10,459 nucleotides of DNA from Candidatus Symbiothrix sp. (GCA_031270925.1 JAISWY010000201.1:1-10459); one strand, 5' to 3'; positions 1-7,944 are shown, counted from the first letter of the stretch. Notes: generated from the letters alone by a model not told the origin. Translations and numbers: made by a program.

Positions 1-164
1 GCATATTCTTTGGTAGTATAGCGCAAATAAACGAAAGCAATTAAAAGGCAAATCGCAACTGAAGCGACAAACCATTTCCAATAATTGAAATAATGAAAGA
101 AAATTTCTGCGAACGACACTTCATATTCGTTGGCATGTTCTGTTTGTACATTTACCGTTTCCAT
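1..164 (-). CDS. Wzc/Wzz-like polysaccharide chain-length protein, N-terminal part only
   Basis: The gene starts at an ATG at 164 and runs off the left edge, so only about 54 codons are visible. They read METVNVQTEHANEYEVSFAE, then a short polar stretch (FFHYFNYWKWF), then a hydrophobic segment of about 18 residues (VASVAICLLIAFVYLRY). This is the usual start of a Wzz-domain protein: a cytoplasmic tip and a first transmembrane helix before the periplasmic domain. It lies 25 bases after the Wza-like gene on the same strand, so the two are probably one operon. In Bacteroidota the gene after wza usually encodes a Wzc-type protein with a C-terminal tyrosine kinase, which controls chain length and couples synthesis to export. 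Whether this one has a kinase domain cannot be seen here. The call rests on the membrane topology and the neighbour, not on a catalytic motif. Confidence 0.75.
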   Translation of the reverse strand, partial: METVNVQTEHANEYEVSFAEIFFHYFNYWKWFVASVAICLLIAFVYLRYTTKEY

Positions 165-189
165 TAAAAATATTGATTTTATAACATTA

Positions 190-984
190 TTATTTTCTGC
201 TGATGCTGATTATCAAAGTTGTGATGGAGACCAAAAGCCCGGCAACGGACAGGTAGGTCGAAATCATCGGGTTATAGGAGGCGCCCATCACTCTTGATTT
301 ATTGGGAAGCACATAGAGAATATCGTTTTGATGCAGGTAGTAACTTTCGGAATAGAACATTGCGGGTGAAGTTATATCCACTTTGAAAAATTTTTTTTCG
401 CCGTTGTCGATTCGGCAGACCAATACATTGTGCCGTTGTCCATAAATCGTCATATCGCCGGCGCGGGCGATGGCTTCGGGAATCGAAATCCGTTCATCTC
501 CAATTACAAACGTTCCCGGACGATTCACTTCGCCCAATACCGAAATTTTGTAATTCAGGAAACGAATATTAACTATCGGTTGCTCTATGTATTCTTCCAA
601 GCCTTTCCGGATAAGTTCGGTGGCTTCTTTTTTGGTCAGGCCTCCCACGCGGACTTTTCCTAAGCCGGGAAAGGTAATATCGCCGTTTTCATCAACCAGA
701 TAGCCGAGATATTCCATGGCGGAGATATATCCGCCACCGCGCGTCATATCAATTGCGTTGTAAGGCACCGCCGCCAAGGGGTTGGATGTGGAAGTCGATA
801 CATTAATAAACAAGTTGTCTTTCGGGACGATTTTTATTTCGTATGTCGCCAAATCGTTATACACACGGGTTGTGTCGTCGGCAACACCCTGAAAATAAAT
901 AATGTCTTTACTCGATCCGCAAGCGGAAAAAAGTACGGCCACTACACAAGTTACTCCGTACATGAAATGATTAAAACCGGTCAT
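190..984 (-). CDS. Wza-like polysaccharide export outer-membrane lipoprotein
   Basis: 264 residues. A lipoprotein signal peptide ends at FSAC (Cys22), followed by GSSKD, as in many Bacteroidota surface-polysaccharide export lipoproteins. The poly-export domain covers about residues 45-140, with the family signature GYLVDENGDITFPGLG near 94-109. An SLBB domain covers about 146-225 (ISVLGEVNRPG, then IPEAIARAGD). A hydrophobic helix near 244-261 closes the protein, matching the C-terminal outer-membrane segment known for Wza. By family it forms the export pore for capsule or exopolysaccharide and pairs with the inner-membrane chain-length protein encoded next. The protein is shorter than E. coli Wza (about 380 residues), which is usual in this phylum because a second SLBB domain is missing. 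Met8 is an alternative start and would shorten the signal peptide to about 15 residues. A promoter box lies 28 bases upstream, so this is probably the first gene of the operon. Confidence 0.92.
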   Translation of the reverse strand: MTGFNHFMYGVTCVVAVLFSACGSSKDIIYFQGVADDTTRVYNDLATYEIKIVPKDNLFINVSTSTSNPLAAVPYNAIDMTRGGGYISAMEYLGYLVDENGDITFPGLGKVRVGGLTKKEATELIRKGLEEYIEQPIVNIRFLNYKISVLGEVNRPGTFVIGDERISIPEAIARAGDMTIYGQRHNVLVCRIDNGEKKFFKVDITSPAMFYSESYYLHQNDILYVLPNKSRVMGASYNPMISTYLSVAGLLVSITTLIISISRK

Positions 985-1012
985 ATTTTAAAATTCTAAT
1001 AGAAAATGTTCG

Positions 1013-1020
1013 CAAAGGTA
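1013..1020 (-). promoter_or_regulatory. Bacteroides-type -7 box for the polysaccharide export operon
   Basis: On the minus strand the sequence reads TACCTTTG followed by C, matching TAnnTTTG. It lies 28 bases before the wza start codon. No TTG is found at the usual 19-20 base distance upstream, so the -33 element is weak or absent. It marks this gene as the operon start. Confidence 0.5.
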
Positions 1021-1148
1021 ATACAATTTTTTTAAAATAGTTACCCACAGGCAACAAAAACGAAAAGATTTGCGACCGAAATACAAATCGCGTTACGCAA
1101 ACGAAAGTCTATCTGTCGTTTTTATACATCCGGAACGGGTTTTTATTG

Positions 1149-1156
1149 TATTTTTG
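1149..1156 (+). promoter_or_regulatory. Possible upstream -7 box before the 51-codon ORF
   Basis: TATTTTTG matches TAnnTTTG and lies 20 bases before the ATG of the small ORF. There is no clear TTG about 19-20 bases upstream. The 18 bases from 1150 closely resemble those at 1306-1324, the better bglX promoter (both read roughly A-y-TTTTGT-s-GCTG-AAAAA), so this may be a duplicated promoter. Confidence 0.4.
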
Positions 1157-1176
1157 TGGCTGAAAAATGACTGTTT

Positions 1177-1332
1177 ATGAGAAGATTAAAAATGCAATTT
1201 TTTGCCCGTCTCGCGCTCGTTTTGGGAATGCAGCCGGTTGACGCCGGTAACGATATTTCCCGGAGAGATTTTATTCTTCGCATTGCCGGTTTAAAGAAAA
1301 AGATTACTTTTGTCGCTGGAAAAACATTCTAA
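1177..1332 (+). CDS. Small ORF of 51 residues upstream of bglX, doubtful
   Basis: An open frame starts MRRLKMQFFARLALVLGMQP and ends in TAA at 1330-1332, 11 bases before bglX. It has a basic start, a weakly hydrophobic middle, and a basic second half that includes LKKKITF. I do not recognise it. It has no clear signal peptide or known motif. In its favour are a promoter-like box at 1149-1156 and short spacing to the next gene. Against it, the best bglX promoter lies inside its 3' end (1283-1312), so the stretch may just be leader DNA or a gene remnant. If it is not coding, the 359 bases between 984 and 1344 hold only divergent promoter sequence. Confidence 0.3.
   Translation: MRRLKMQFFARLALVLGMQPVDAGNDISRRDFILRIAGLKKKITFVAGKTF
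1283..1312 (+). promoter_or_regulatory. Likely bglX promoter
   Basis: ATTG (TTG at 1283-1285), a 19-base spacer, then TACTTTTG at 1305-1312: a close match to the Bacteroides consensus TTTG-N19-TAnnTTTG. The box ends 31 bases before the bglX ATG, giving an ordinary short leader. It overlaps the end of the small ORF. Confidence 0.6.
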
Positions 1333-1343
1333 TACATATTTTT

Positions 1344-3608
1344 ATGAAGTGTAATTTATTTTTAGTTTTTATTTTGCTTGCACTAACTGCTTGTAAACAA
1401 ACATCTTCCAATCCGAACAACAAAGACATGGATCGCTTTGTCGATCAATTGATGTCGCAGATGACATTGGAAGAAAAAATCGGCCAGATGAATCAATTGG
1501 CCATCGGGTTCGATATTACCGGCCCTATTTTAAATGAAGGCGTGGAAGAAAAAATCAAAGCCGGATCGGTGGGATCGGTTTTGGGTATTTATACGCCCGA
1601 AGCCACTCGTAAATTGCAGGAGTTGGCCGTCAAGGAAAGCCGTTTGGGTATTCCTATTTTATTTGGTTACGATGTGATTCACGGCCACCGCACCATTTTC
1701 CCGCTCAATTTGGGATTGGCCGCTTCGTGGGATTTGGATTTAATCGAACGAACCGCCCGCATCGCCGCCGATGAAGCTTCGGCCGACGGTTTGCACTGGA
1801 CATTCAGTCCGATGGTCGATATTGCCCGCGACCCGCGTTGGGGACGTGTGAGCGAGGGCGCCGGCGAAGATCCTTATTTGGGTTCGCTCATCACAAGAGC
1901 CTATATAAAAGGTTACGAGCAGAACGATTTATCGCAAAACAATACGATTTTATCGTGTATCAAACATTTCGCGCTGTATGGCGCCGCCGAAGCCGGACGC
2001 GATTATAACACGGTGGATATGAGCCGAATACGGATGTACAACGAATACCTGCCGCCCTACAAAGCGGGAGCCGATGCAGGAGCTGCTACGTTCATGACTT
2101 CATTCAATGAAATCGACGGCGTTCCTGCAACCGGAAACCACTGGTTATTAACCGAATTGCTGCGCGACGAATGGGGATACCAAGGCTTTGTCGTAACCGA
2201 TTACGGCGCTATCCGAGAGATGATTAGTCATGGCGTGGGCGACGAACGAGAAGTTGCGGAATTGTCGTTCAAAGCCGGTGTCGATATGGAAATGGTTAGC
2301 GAATTGTTCTACCAATACGGCCCCGAATTGGTAAAATCGGGTAAGATTTCAGAAAAAGTCATCAATAAAGCTTGCCGCCGCGTGCTGGAAGCGAAATATA
2401 AATTGGGCTTGTTCGACGATCCGTACCGTTATTGCAACGAGGAAGAAAAAGCCAAGCGCTACTTTACGGCGGAAAATTTGGCCGTTGCGAAAGAAGCTGC
2501 CATTAAAAGCATGGTGTTGTTGAAAAACGACAACGAATTATTGCCGCTCGATTCGACGAAAAAAATCGCTTTCATCGGCCCGCAAGTGAAACGGAAACGC
2601 GATTTGATCGGTAGTTGGAGCGCCGCCGGCGATTACAATCAAGCCGTTTCGCTTTGGGAAGCTTTGGATAGCAAATTCGGCGCCAATCGTTTCTTATATG
2701 CCGAAGGATGTAACTTGTTGGAGGATACTCTTTTAATTCGTAAATTGAATGGTTTCGGATCGAAAATCGAACGTTCGGAAAAATCATCGCAATATTTGAT
2801 TCAGGAAGCGCTAAACATTGCTCGTCGCGCCGATGTAGTGGTGGCCGTCGTAGGAGAAGCGTTCAGTATGACGGGCGAAGCGGCTTCGCGTTCCGATATT
2901 CAATTGCCTGAAAATCAGCGAGAATTATTGAAAGCCTTGGCGCAAACAGGCAAGCCGGTTGTGCTGGTGTTGATGAACGGTCGTCCGCTTGTTTTGCAAT
3001 GGGAAAACGATCATCTGAACGCAATTTTGGAAACATGGTTCGGCGGAACAATGACCGGCCCCGCAATAGCCGACGTCTTGTTTGGCGATGCTGTTCCTTC
3101 GGGAAAAATCACAATGACTTATCCGCGCAACCTGGGACAGATACCGATTTATTATAATTACAAAAACACCGGCCGTCCCATCCATGAAGAGCAAAAATAT
3201 ACAAGCAAATATTTGGATGTACCGAATACGCCGCTTTATCCTTTCGGTTATGGATTATCTTATACGACATTTGAATACAGCGATTTAACCCTAGAAACGG
3301 GACACGCCCCATCGGTACAAGAGATTTCGATCAATATCAAAAATACCGGCAAATACACCGCAACGGAAACCGTACAATTGTATTTGCGCGACAAAGTAGC
3401 TTCGATAACCCGTCCTGTCAAGGAATTAAAAGCATTCCAACAAATCGAATTACAGCCGGGTGAAGAAAAAACCCTTACGTTCGAGATTTCGGAAAACGAC
3501 TTGAAATTCTACAATTCCGACTTAGAATACCGGGCCGAACCGGGCGAGTTCGATGTCTTTATCGGCGGCAATAGTTGCGATACAAAACAAGCCACATTTA
3601 CTTATTAG
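1344..3608 (+). CDS. bglX: Glycoside hydrolase family 3 beta-glucosidase, BglX type, lipoprotein
   Basis: 754 residues, the usual BglX length. A lipoprotein signal peptide ends at LTAC (Cys17), so the enzyme is probably anchored in the outer membrane or facing the periplasm. The N-terminal TIM-barrel domain (about 35-355) carries DPRWGR (163-168), the substrate-binding KH pair (Lys207-His208) and GFVVTDYGA, whose Asp286 is the expected nucleophile. The alpha/beta sandwich domain (about 385-600) holds the signature VGEAFSMTGEAASRS (503-517), where the family usually places the acid/base glutamate. A fibronectin-III-like domain (about 660-745, ETVQLYLRD to VKELKAFQ) closes the protein. The family removes terminal beta-linked glucose or similar sugars from oligosaccharides; the exact substrate is not shown by sequence. 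No SusC/SusD pair is visible nearby, so there is no sign here of a dedicated polysaccharide utilisation locus. The frame is intact, with all key residues present. Confidence 0.95.
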   Translation: MKCNLFLVFILLALTACKQTSSNPNNKDMDRFVDQLMSQMTLEEKIGQMNQLAIGFDITGPILNEGVEEKIKAGSVGSVLGIYTPEATRKLQELAVKESRLGIPILFGYDVIHGHRTIFPLNLGLAASWDLDLIERTARIAADEASADGLHWTFSPMVDIARDPRWGRVSEGAGEDPYLGSLITRAYIKGYEQNDLSQNNTILSCIKHFALYGAAEAGRDYNTVDMSRIRMYNEYLPPYKAGADAGAATFMTSFNEIDGVPATGNHWLLTELLRDEWGYQGFVVTDYGAIREMISHGVGDEREVAELSFKAGVDMEMVSELFYQYGPELVKSGKISEKVINKACRRVLEAKYKLGLFDDPYRYCNEEEKAKRYFTAENLAVAKEAAIKSMVLLKNDNELLPLDSTKKIAFIGPQVKRKRDLIGSWSAAGDYNQAVSLWEALDSKFGANRFLYAEGCNLLEDTLLIRKLNGFGSKIERSEKSSQYLIQEALNIARRADVVVAVVGEAFSMTGEAASRSDIQLPENQRELLKALAQTGKPVVLVLMNGRPLVLQWENDHLNAILETWFGGTMTGPAIADVLFGDAVPSGKITMTYPRNLGQIPIYYNYKNTGRPIHEEQKYTSKYLDVPNTPLYPFGYGLSYTTFEYSDLTLETGHAPSVQEISINIKNTGKYTATETVQLYLRDKVASITRPVKELKAFQQIELQPGEEKTLTFEISENDLKFYNSDLEYRAEPGEFDVFIGGNSCDTKQATFTY

Positions 3609-3627
3609 CGCTGAAGCGCAAAAAGAC

Positions 3628-3661
3628 AAAGGGTTTGCGACATTTATGCAAACCCTTTTTT
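3628..3661 (+). terminator. Intrinsic terminator after bglX
   Basis: An 11-bp perfect stem (AAAGGGTTTGC, 3628-3638, with its complement 3648-3658), a 9-base loop and a T-run reaching 3661. It starts 20 bases after the bglX stop codon. Confidence 0.85.
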
Positions 3662-3693
3662 ATTTACGCAAGTGTAGTCCGCAAAAAAGCAAG

Positions 3694-3721
3694 TTGAAAT
3701 CGAGAATCCTCCGTACTTTTG
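3694..3721 (+). promoter_or_regulatory. Likely promoter of the beta-helix gene
   Basis: TTG at 3694-3696, then TACTTTTG at 3714-3721, ending 37 bases before the ATG. The 17-base spacer is slightly shorter than the usual 19-20. Its place after the bglX terminator supports a separate transcript for the beta-helix gene. Confidence 0.5.
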
Positions 3722-3758
3722 ATGCTTGAAATTTTAATTTTATTTATTTTAATACATC

Positions 3759-5375
3759 ATGAAAAAGAAATTTTTATTTTTGAGTATGTTGGTTTCGGCT
3801 TGTTCGTTTTCACTCTTGGCCGATAAAACCATTTATGTGGATCCGATAGACGGAAGTGATTTAAAAAATGGCACATCGTGGGAAAACGCCATCCGTTCGT
3901 TGTCGTTATTACCCAATATGACATCCGAAGGCGAATTGACAATTGTTCAATTGAAAGAAAATTCCGAGTTTGAAGACGTGGATAATGTGGATTTCGGTAC
4001 GAAAAACATCAACCTCGTTTTGGAAGGGAATAATGCAACGATTAAAGGAAAATCGTCCGATAAGCGCATGTTTCGCGTAGCAGGTCCCGATAGTAAGATG
4101 GTTTTGAAAAATACCGTTTTTCGCGATAAGTTTACTGACGGCTGGTATTGCGGCGCGGTGCTGATATATGTCGGCGAGGAACTTACGGTCGAAGGATGCC
4201 GGTTTATCAACAATTCCTGTCAAACAGGCGGGGCGGCATTGGCTTGTCGTTCGGTTCGGGTTACCATTCGTAATTCGTATTTTCAGGACAATAAAGCCAC
4301 TGTTACGAATTTGGATACCGAAGGCGGCGCTGTGAAACAATCGGGACGGAGAGATATATCGTCGTATCTGATAATTGAAAACAGTACATTTGAAGGCAAC
4401 ACTGTTTACAAAGGCGACGGTTCGGCGATTGGCTTTTACGACCGTACAGGTAACAACGGATCGACTGTCGGCGACTTGTGCGAAGTAAGAATCATCAATT
4501 GCACCTTTTTCGATAATAAATCGCTTAACCCTACTGCCGCCAATGTGGGAGCCGCCGTGCATTTCGATTACGATATGAACAATTACGGGAACAAAGTGCC
4601 TATCGATGGCTTGTTAGTGAATAATACTTTTTACGGAAACGCGCCGGCAGTTAGTTTGGAGCATAAAAATTCCATGTTTTTTATCAATAATGTAGCTGTG
4701 AATTGGGACGATTCTTCGACGGCAGCCGCTATTTTGAAGACCGATATGAACACCGCCGGACAAACCACGAAAGGATGGAACAATGTGTTGATTAGCTTGA
4801 AAATGCCTTCTCCTTCGCGCGAACCGGATTTTGTAACCGGAGTGAAAGGTAATATGGTTTCTCAAAGTTTCGCGGATATTGATGATTTGGGCTTGGACGA
4901 TTTCTTGACAAAACCGCGGAGTACCGATCCGTTCTTTGTTCCTTATATGGCTATCAATGCCGCCAACAGCCCGCTGGTTAATTCGGGATTGGATCACGGT
5001 CTGGTGTTTTTCTACGGCGAAGAAATTATTCCTGCAACGGATGTTCGCAAATTCTGTCGGAACAGCATACCCGATAGAGGCGCTTACGAATGGGAAGGCA
5101 TCGAGAATGGAGATTGCATAGAAAATAATAGTATCAGAGAAATTAAAAACGATAACGATTTGTTCATACTCTATCGAAATCCGAACGAAGTATTGTTAAT
5201 TAACAAAATCAACCGTTCGTTAAACGTAAAAATTGTTTCATTGGATGGAAAAATCATTGCCAATGAAGCAGTAACAAGCGTATTAACACTGAATAGAAAA
5301 GATTTTACGCCCGGTGTGAAGATTATTCTTGTGAATGATGGTAAAACAACATTGAGCCAAAAAGTGCTTTTCTAA
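3759..5375 (+). CDS. Secreted right-handed beta-helix protein with a type IX secretion C-terminal domain
   Basis: 538 residues. A signal peptide (MKKKFLFLSMLVSACSFSLLA) likely ends near Ala21. The mature start, IYVDPIDGSDLKNGTSWENA, is typical of Bacteroidota parallel beta-helix proteins. Residues from about 50 to 430 show irregular coils with recurring N-S-x-F-x-x-N and GGA patterns (IRNSYFQDNKA, EGGAVK, IENSTFEGN). The stretch NSPLVNSGL to DRGAYEWEG is the hallmark of the choice-of-anchor-Q domain. The last 75 or so residues (NPNEVLLINK, VKIVSLDGKII, FTPGVKIILV, ending KVLF) fit a type A sorting domain of the type IX secretion system, which exports and anchors proteins at the cell surface. 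Beta-helix proteins of this kind bind or cleave carbohydrates, but no catalytic triad is identifiable, so enzyme activity is not claimed. VSAC at 12-15 could also be read as a lipobox; the hydrophobic run continuing past it makes signal peptidase I more likely. Confidence 0.85.
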   Translation: MKKKFLFLSMLVSACSFSLLADKTIYVDPIDGSDLKNGTSWENAIRSLSLLPNMTSEGELTIVQLKENSEFEDVDNVDFGTKNINLVLEGNNATIKGKSSDKRMFRVAGPDSKMVLKNTVFRDKFTDGWYCGAVLIYVGEELTVEGCRFINNSCQTGGAALACRSVRVTIRNSYFQDNKATVTNLDTEGGAVKQSGRRDISSYLIIENSTFEGNTVYKGDGSAIGFYDRTGNNGSTVGDLCEVRIINCTFFDNKSLNPTAANVGAAVHFDYDMNNYGNKVPIDGLLVNNTFYGNAPAVSLEHKNSMFFINNVAVNWDDSSTAAAILKTDMNTAGQTTKGWNNVLISLKMPSPSREPDFVTGVKGNMVSQSFADIDDLGLDDFLTKPRSTDPFFVPYMAINAANSPLVNSGLDHGLVFFYGEEIIPATDVRKFCRNSIPDRGAYEWEGIENGDCIENNSIREIKNDNDLFILYRNPNEVLLINKINRSLNVKIVSLDGKIIANEAVTSVLTLNRKDFTPGVKIILVNDGKTTLSQKVLF

Positions 5376-5386
5376 ATCATTGAAAT

Positions 5387-5436
5387 GCAATACAAAAAAT
5401 CCCATATCTTTTGGATGTGGGATTTTTTTGTATTGC
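5387..5436. terminator. Long two-way terminator between converging genes
   Basis: A stem of about 22 bp with one bulged A and one mismatch joins 5387-5408 to 5414-5436 around a short loop. An A-run on the left arm and a T-run on the right arm give a U-tract in both directions. It lies 11 bases after the beta-helix stop and about 20 bases beyond the sufS stop, so it can end both convergent transcripts. Confidence 0.85.
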
Positions 5437-5455
5437 GCGGATGAGCCGGCCGGAT

Positions 5456-6685
5456 TTATCGAAACATTTTACTAACCCGCTCTATTCCATCTACTAACGC
5501 ATCGATCTCTTCTTCCGTATTATAAAACGCAAACGAAGCGCGAAGCGTTCCTTCAATGCCGAGCGCGTCCATCAAAGGTTGGGCGCAATGATGTCCTGTG
5601 CGCACAGCGATGCCTAATCGGTCGAGCAACATTCCCATGTCGTATGGATGTATGTTGTTCACTAAAAAGGATATAACAGCGCTTTTATGTGCAGATGTTC
5701 CGATAATCTGCATTCCTTCAATTTGCAATAATCGCCCGGTAGCGTATTGCAATAAATGATCTTCGTAGCGGCGGATATTCTCCAAACCCAGATTTTCGAT
5801 GTAACGAATGACTTCTGCCAATGCCGTAGAACCAACATAATCGGGAGTTCCGGCTTCGAATTTGAAAGGCAATTCGTTGAATGTGGTTTTCTCGAAGGTT
5901 ACATGCGCAATCATTTCTCCGCCGCCTTGGTAGGGAGGCAGTTTGTCGAGCCAATTTTCTTTTCCGTATAAAATGCCGATACCGGTAGGGCCATACATTT
6001 TGTGAGAAGAAAAAACTAAAAAATCGCAATCTAATTCCTTTACATTCAACGGAATATGTTGAACCGATTGTGCGGCGTCAATCAAAATGGGAACATTGTA
6101 ATTGTGCGCTAAGCGGACGATCTTTTCGACCGGATTAATCGTTCCCAATACATTGGAAACGTGGGTTACGGAAATTAATTTCGTTTTGGAAGAAATGCGC
6201 TCTTCGATGTCTTTCAAATCGATTTCGCCCGATTCTGAGACAGGAACTACTTGTATTTCAATGCCGTAAATATCGCGTTGGATTTGCCACGGAATGATAT
6301 TGGCGTGATGTTCCATCGTTGTAAGAATGATTTCATCGCCCGGCCTGCATTGCGATCGACAAAAACTACTTGCTACCAAATTAATGGATTCGGTGGCTCC
6401 GCGTGTAAAAATAATTTCCGACGATTTCCCGGCGTGAATAAACTGCTGCACCATTCTCCGCGCTTCTTCGTGCGATTCGGTTGCCAATTGACTCAAGCGA
6501 TGCACGCCGCGATGGATATTCGCATTGATGGTCGAATATACTTCGTCGATTTTACGCATCACGCACAGCGGCTTTTGCGTAGTGGCGGCATTATCGAGAT
6601 AAACCAACGGTTTGCCGTAAATTTCTTGCGAAAGAATTGGGAAATCGCGGCGGATTTGTTCGATATTCAGATTGATTTTGCTCAT
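5456..6685 (-). CDS. sufS: Cysteine desulfurase SufS
   Basis: 409 residues, the normal length for a group II cysteine desulfurase. This PLP enzyme takes sulfur from cysteine, leaving alanine, and passes it on for Fe-S cluster assembly in the cytoplasm. Motifs run in family order: LDNAATTQKP (30-39), NIHRGVHRLS (56-65), TRGATESINL (94-103), EHHANIIPW (125-133), the cofactor-binding Asp203 in LIDAAQS, the Schiff-base lysine Lys229 in FSSHKMYGPTG, and the catalytic Cys367 in RTGHHCAQP, followed by RASFAFYNT. All expected residues are present. The Cys loop is short and well defined, as in SufS and unlike NifS/IscS. No sufB, sufC, sufD or sufE gene adjoins it: on one side is the convergent beta-helix gene, on the other a glycosyltransferase. 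The rest of the SUF system must lie elsewhere. Its own promoter precedes it. Confidence 0.95.
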   Translation of the reverse strand: MSKINLNIEQIRRDFPILSQEIYGKPLVYLDNAATTQKPLCVMRKIDEVYSTINANIHRGVHRLSQLATESHEEARRMVQQFIHAGKSSEIIFTRGATESINLVASSFCRSQCRPGDEIILTTMEHHANIIPWQIQRDIYGIEIQVVPVSESGEIDLKDIEERISSKTKLISVTHVSNVLGTINPVEKIVRLAHNYNVPILIDAAQSVQHIPLNVKELDCDFLVFSSHKMYGPTGIGILYGKENWLDKLPPYQGGGEMIAHVTFEKTTFNELPFKFEAGTPDYVGSTALAEVIRYIENLGLENIRRYEDHLLQYATGRLLQIEGMQIIGTSAHKSAVISFLVNNIHPYDMGMLLDRLGIAVRTGHHCAQPLMDALGIEGTLRASFAFYNTEEEIDALVDGIERVSKMFR

Positions 6686-6726
6686 GAAGAAATTTCAAAT
6701 TAACCGTTTTACAAAGGTTGATGCGG

Positions 6727-6758
6727 CAAAGTTACGTCTTTTTCTTGAAGCGCCAAAA
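6727..6758 (-). promoter_or_regulatory. Strong Bacteroides-type promoter for sufS
   Basis: Minus strand: TTTTG (6758-6754), exactly 19 bases, then TAACTTTG (6734-6727). This is the closest match to the Bacteroides consensus in the window. It sits in the 79-base gap after the glycosyltransferase stop, giving a leader of roughly 35-40 bases, and shows that sufS need not depend on read-through. Confidence 0.7.
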
Positions 6759-6764
6759 TCCGAA

Positions 6765-7886
6765 TTAGATTATCCGGTAATTTTCCCGTAAAATCCGAAA
6801 CTGCGCACTGACAGGCATCAACGAATAAGGCGCCGGATGCACAAAATTCAAATATTTCAGAATCTTGAATGCTGTAAAATAATTAAAAAAACGCTTTTTG
6901 AAACTTATGTAAGCAGCTGTGTATCGGTTGATTTCGTCGATTTTATCCATAAAATTATCTTCGTGTAGAAAATGTTGCAGATGTTCAGGCAAAACGACAA
7001 GCGCCTTTGCAATCGTTTTAGCGTTTTGTCTGAAAAACGAATCGACTAAATCGAATAAGTCTTTCAATTCGGAAAAAGCGGATACTTGATAGGAATATTT
7101 TTGTAATCGGCTTTCTGACAAGATACTACGAATAGCAGGCCCCGTCCCGAACGGAACACGATCGGAAATGCGAGCAGCCGGATAAACACACATTTCATCC
7201 AAAAACCGTGTATTTCCCAATGGAAAAACCTTTTGTAAAAAATAAAAATCTTCGCCGGCCGGCTGCTTGCCCATTCCGCCCGCTTGCCGGTAGGTTTTCG
7301 CTGTAACCGCAAAAGCCGAGCCAATCGTGTAATAGGCGTAGGGATAACCTGTAAATTCCAAAGCCGCACGGTAATAACGCAAATATTCCTCGTAAGCTTC
7401 GCTCGCTTTCCGAAGCGGATTTTCAGGCGATAAATGTTCGACGGGATGATGAAATTGAAACGTCGCCGATTTAAGCTTATCCGTTTGAAAATTTCGATAA
7501 ATAGCTGTTAAATAATTACTTGAAACCGTACAATCGGCATCCAGACTGACAATAATGCCGGTCGGTTGATTTTCTTTTTCAAATTGTTGAGCTGCCCAAT
7601 CCATGCCGATTTTTCGCGGAAGACCGGCCCCGGTTTGATGTCCGGGCAATTGCTCGACCCAAAGATTTATCAACCGGAAACTCCTTTGATTGTGTTGTTT
7701 TGCAAAATCTTCTAATTGATTGTACGAAAACCGATTGACTTGCAATATCTCTTCTGTGGAAATCAAATAGCTATTAACTACGACTATTATTTCCACCGGA
7801 AAATCGCCCCGCTCGCAAGCAAATAAATTCGAGATTACCGATAAAATATTGCGTTCGTAATAACATGGAATCACAATTCGAATCAT
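6765..7886 (-). CDS. Glycosyltransferase of the GT2 / GT-A type
   Basis: 373 residues from the ATG at 7886. The protein starts directly on the first strand of a GT-A Rossmann-like fold (MIRIVIPCYYERN), with a second strand at EIIVVVN. The DxD metal and sugar-nucleotide motif is SLDADC (Asp116 and Asp118), and GEDFYFLQKV (Glu212-Asp213) supplies the acidic ED motif expected near the acceptor site. LPRKIGMDWA before the DxD also fits GT2 enzymes. No transmembrane helices are evident, so it is probably soluble or membrane-associated. The C-terminal 130 residues are helical and I do not recognise them. The acceptor and donor sugar cannot be inferred. A longer start at a TTG two codons upstream is unlikely because it overlaps the promoter box. 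The gene is divergent from trpB and is not inside a recognisable polysaccharide cluster. Confidence 0.85.
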   Translation of the reverse strand: MIRIVIPCYYERNILSVISNLFACERGDFPVEIIVVVNSYLISTEEILQVNRFSYNQLEDFAKQHNQRSFRLINLWVEQLPGHQTGAGLPRKIGMDWAAQQFEKENQPTGIIVSLDADCTVSSNYLTAIYRNFQTDKLKSATFQFHHPVEHLSPENPLRKASEAYEEYLRYYRAALEFTGYPYAYYTIGSAFAVTAKTYRQAGGMGKQPAGEDFYFLQKVFPLGNTRFLDEMCVYPAARISDRVPFGTGPAIRSILSESRLQKYSYQVSAFSELKDLFDLVDSFFRQNAKTIAKALVVLPEHLQHFLHEDNFMDKIDEINRYTAAYISFKKRFFNYFTAFKILKYLNFVHPAPYSLMPVSAQFRILRENYRII

Positions 7887-7889
7887 TTG

Positions 7890-7920
7890 CAAAAGTAGGA
7901 AGAATATTTTTAAGCTGCAA
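7890..7920 (-). promoter_or_regulatory. Glycosyltransferase promoter placed against the start codon
   Basis: Minus strand: TTG (7920-7918), 20 bases, TACTTTTG (7897-7890) then CAA and the ATG. Sequence and spacing match the Bacteroides consensus well, but only 3 bases separate the box from the start codon, so the transcript would begin at or next to the ATG. Confidence 0.5.
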
Positions 7921-7944
7921 GTATAAAAAAGGTAAAAAAATCCT

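Noticed and set aside
3909..4562. 217-codon minus-strand frame opposite the beta-helix gene
   Set aside because: It is a shadow of a well-supported gene, with no promoter, domain or plausible composition.
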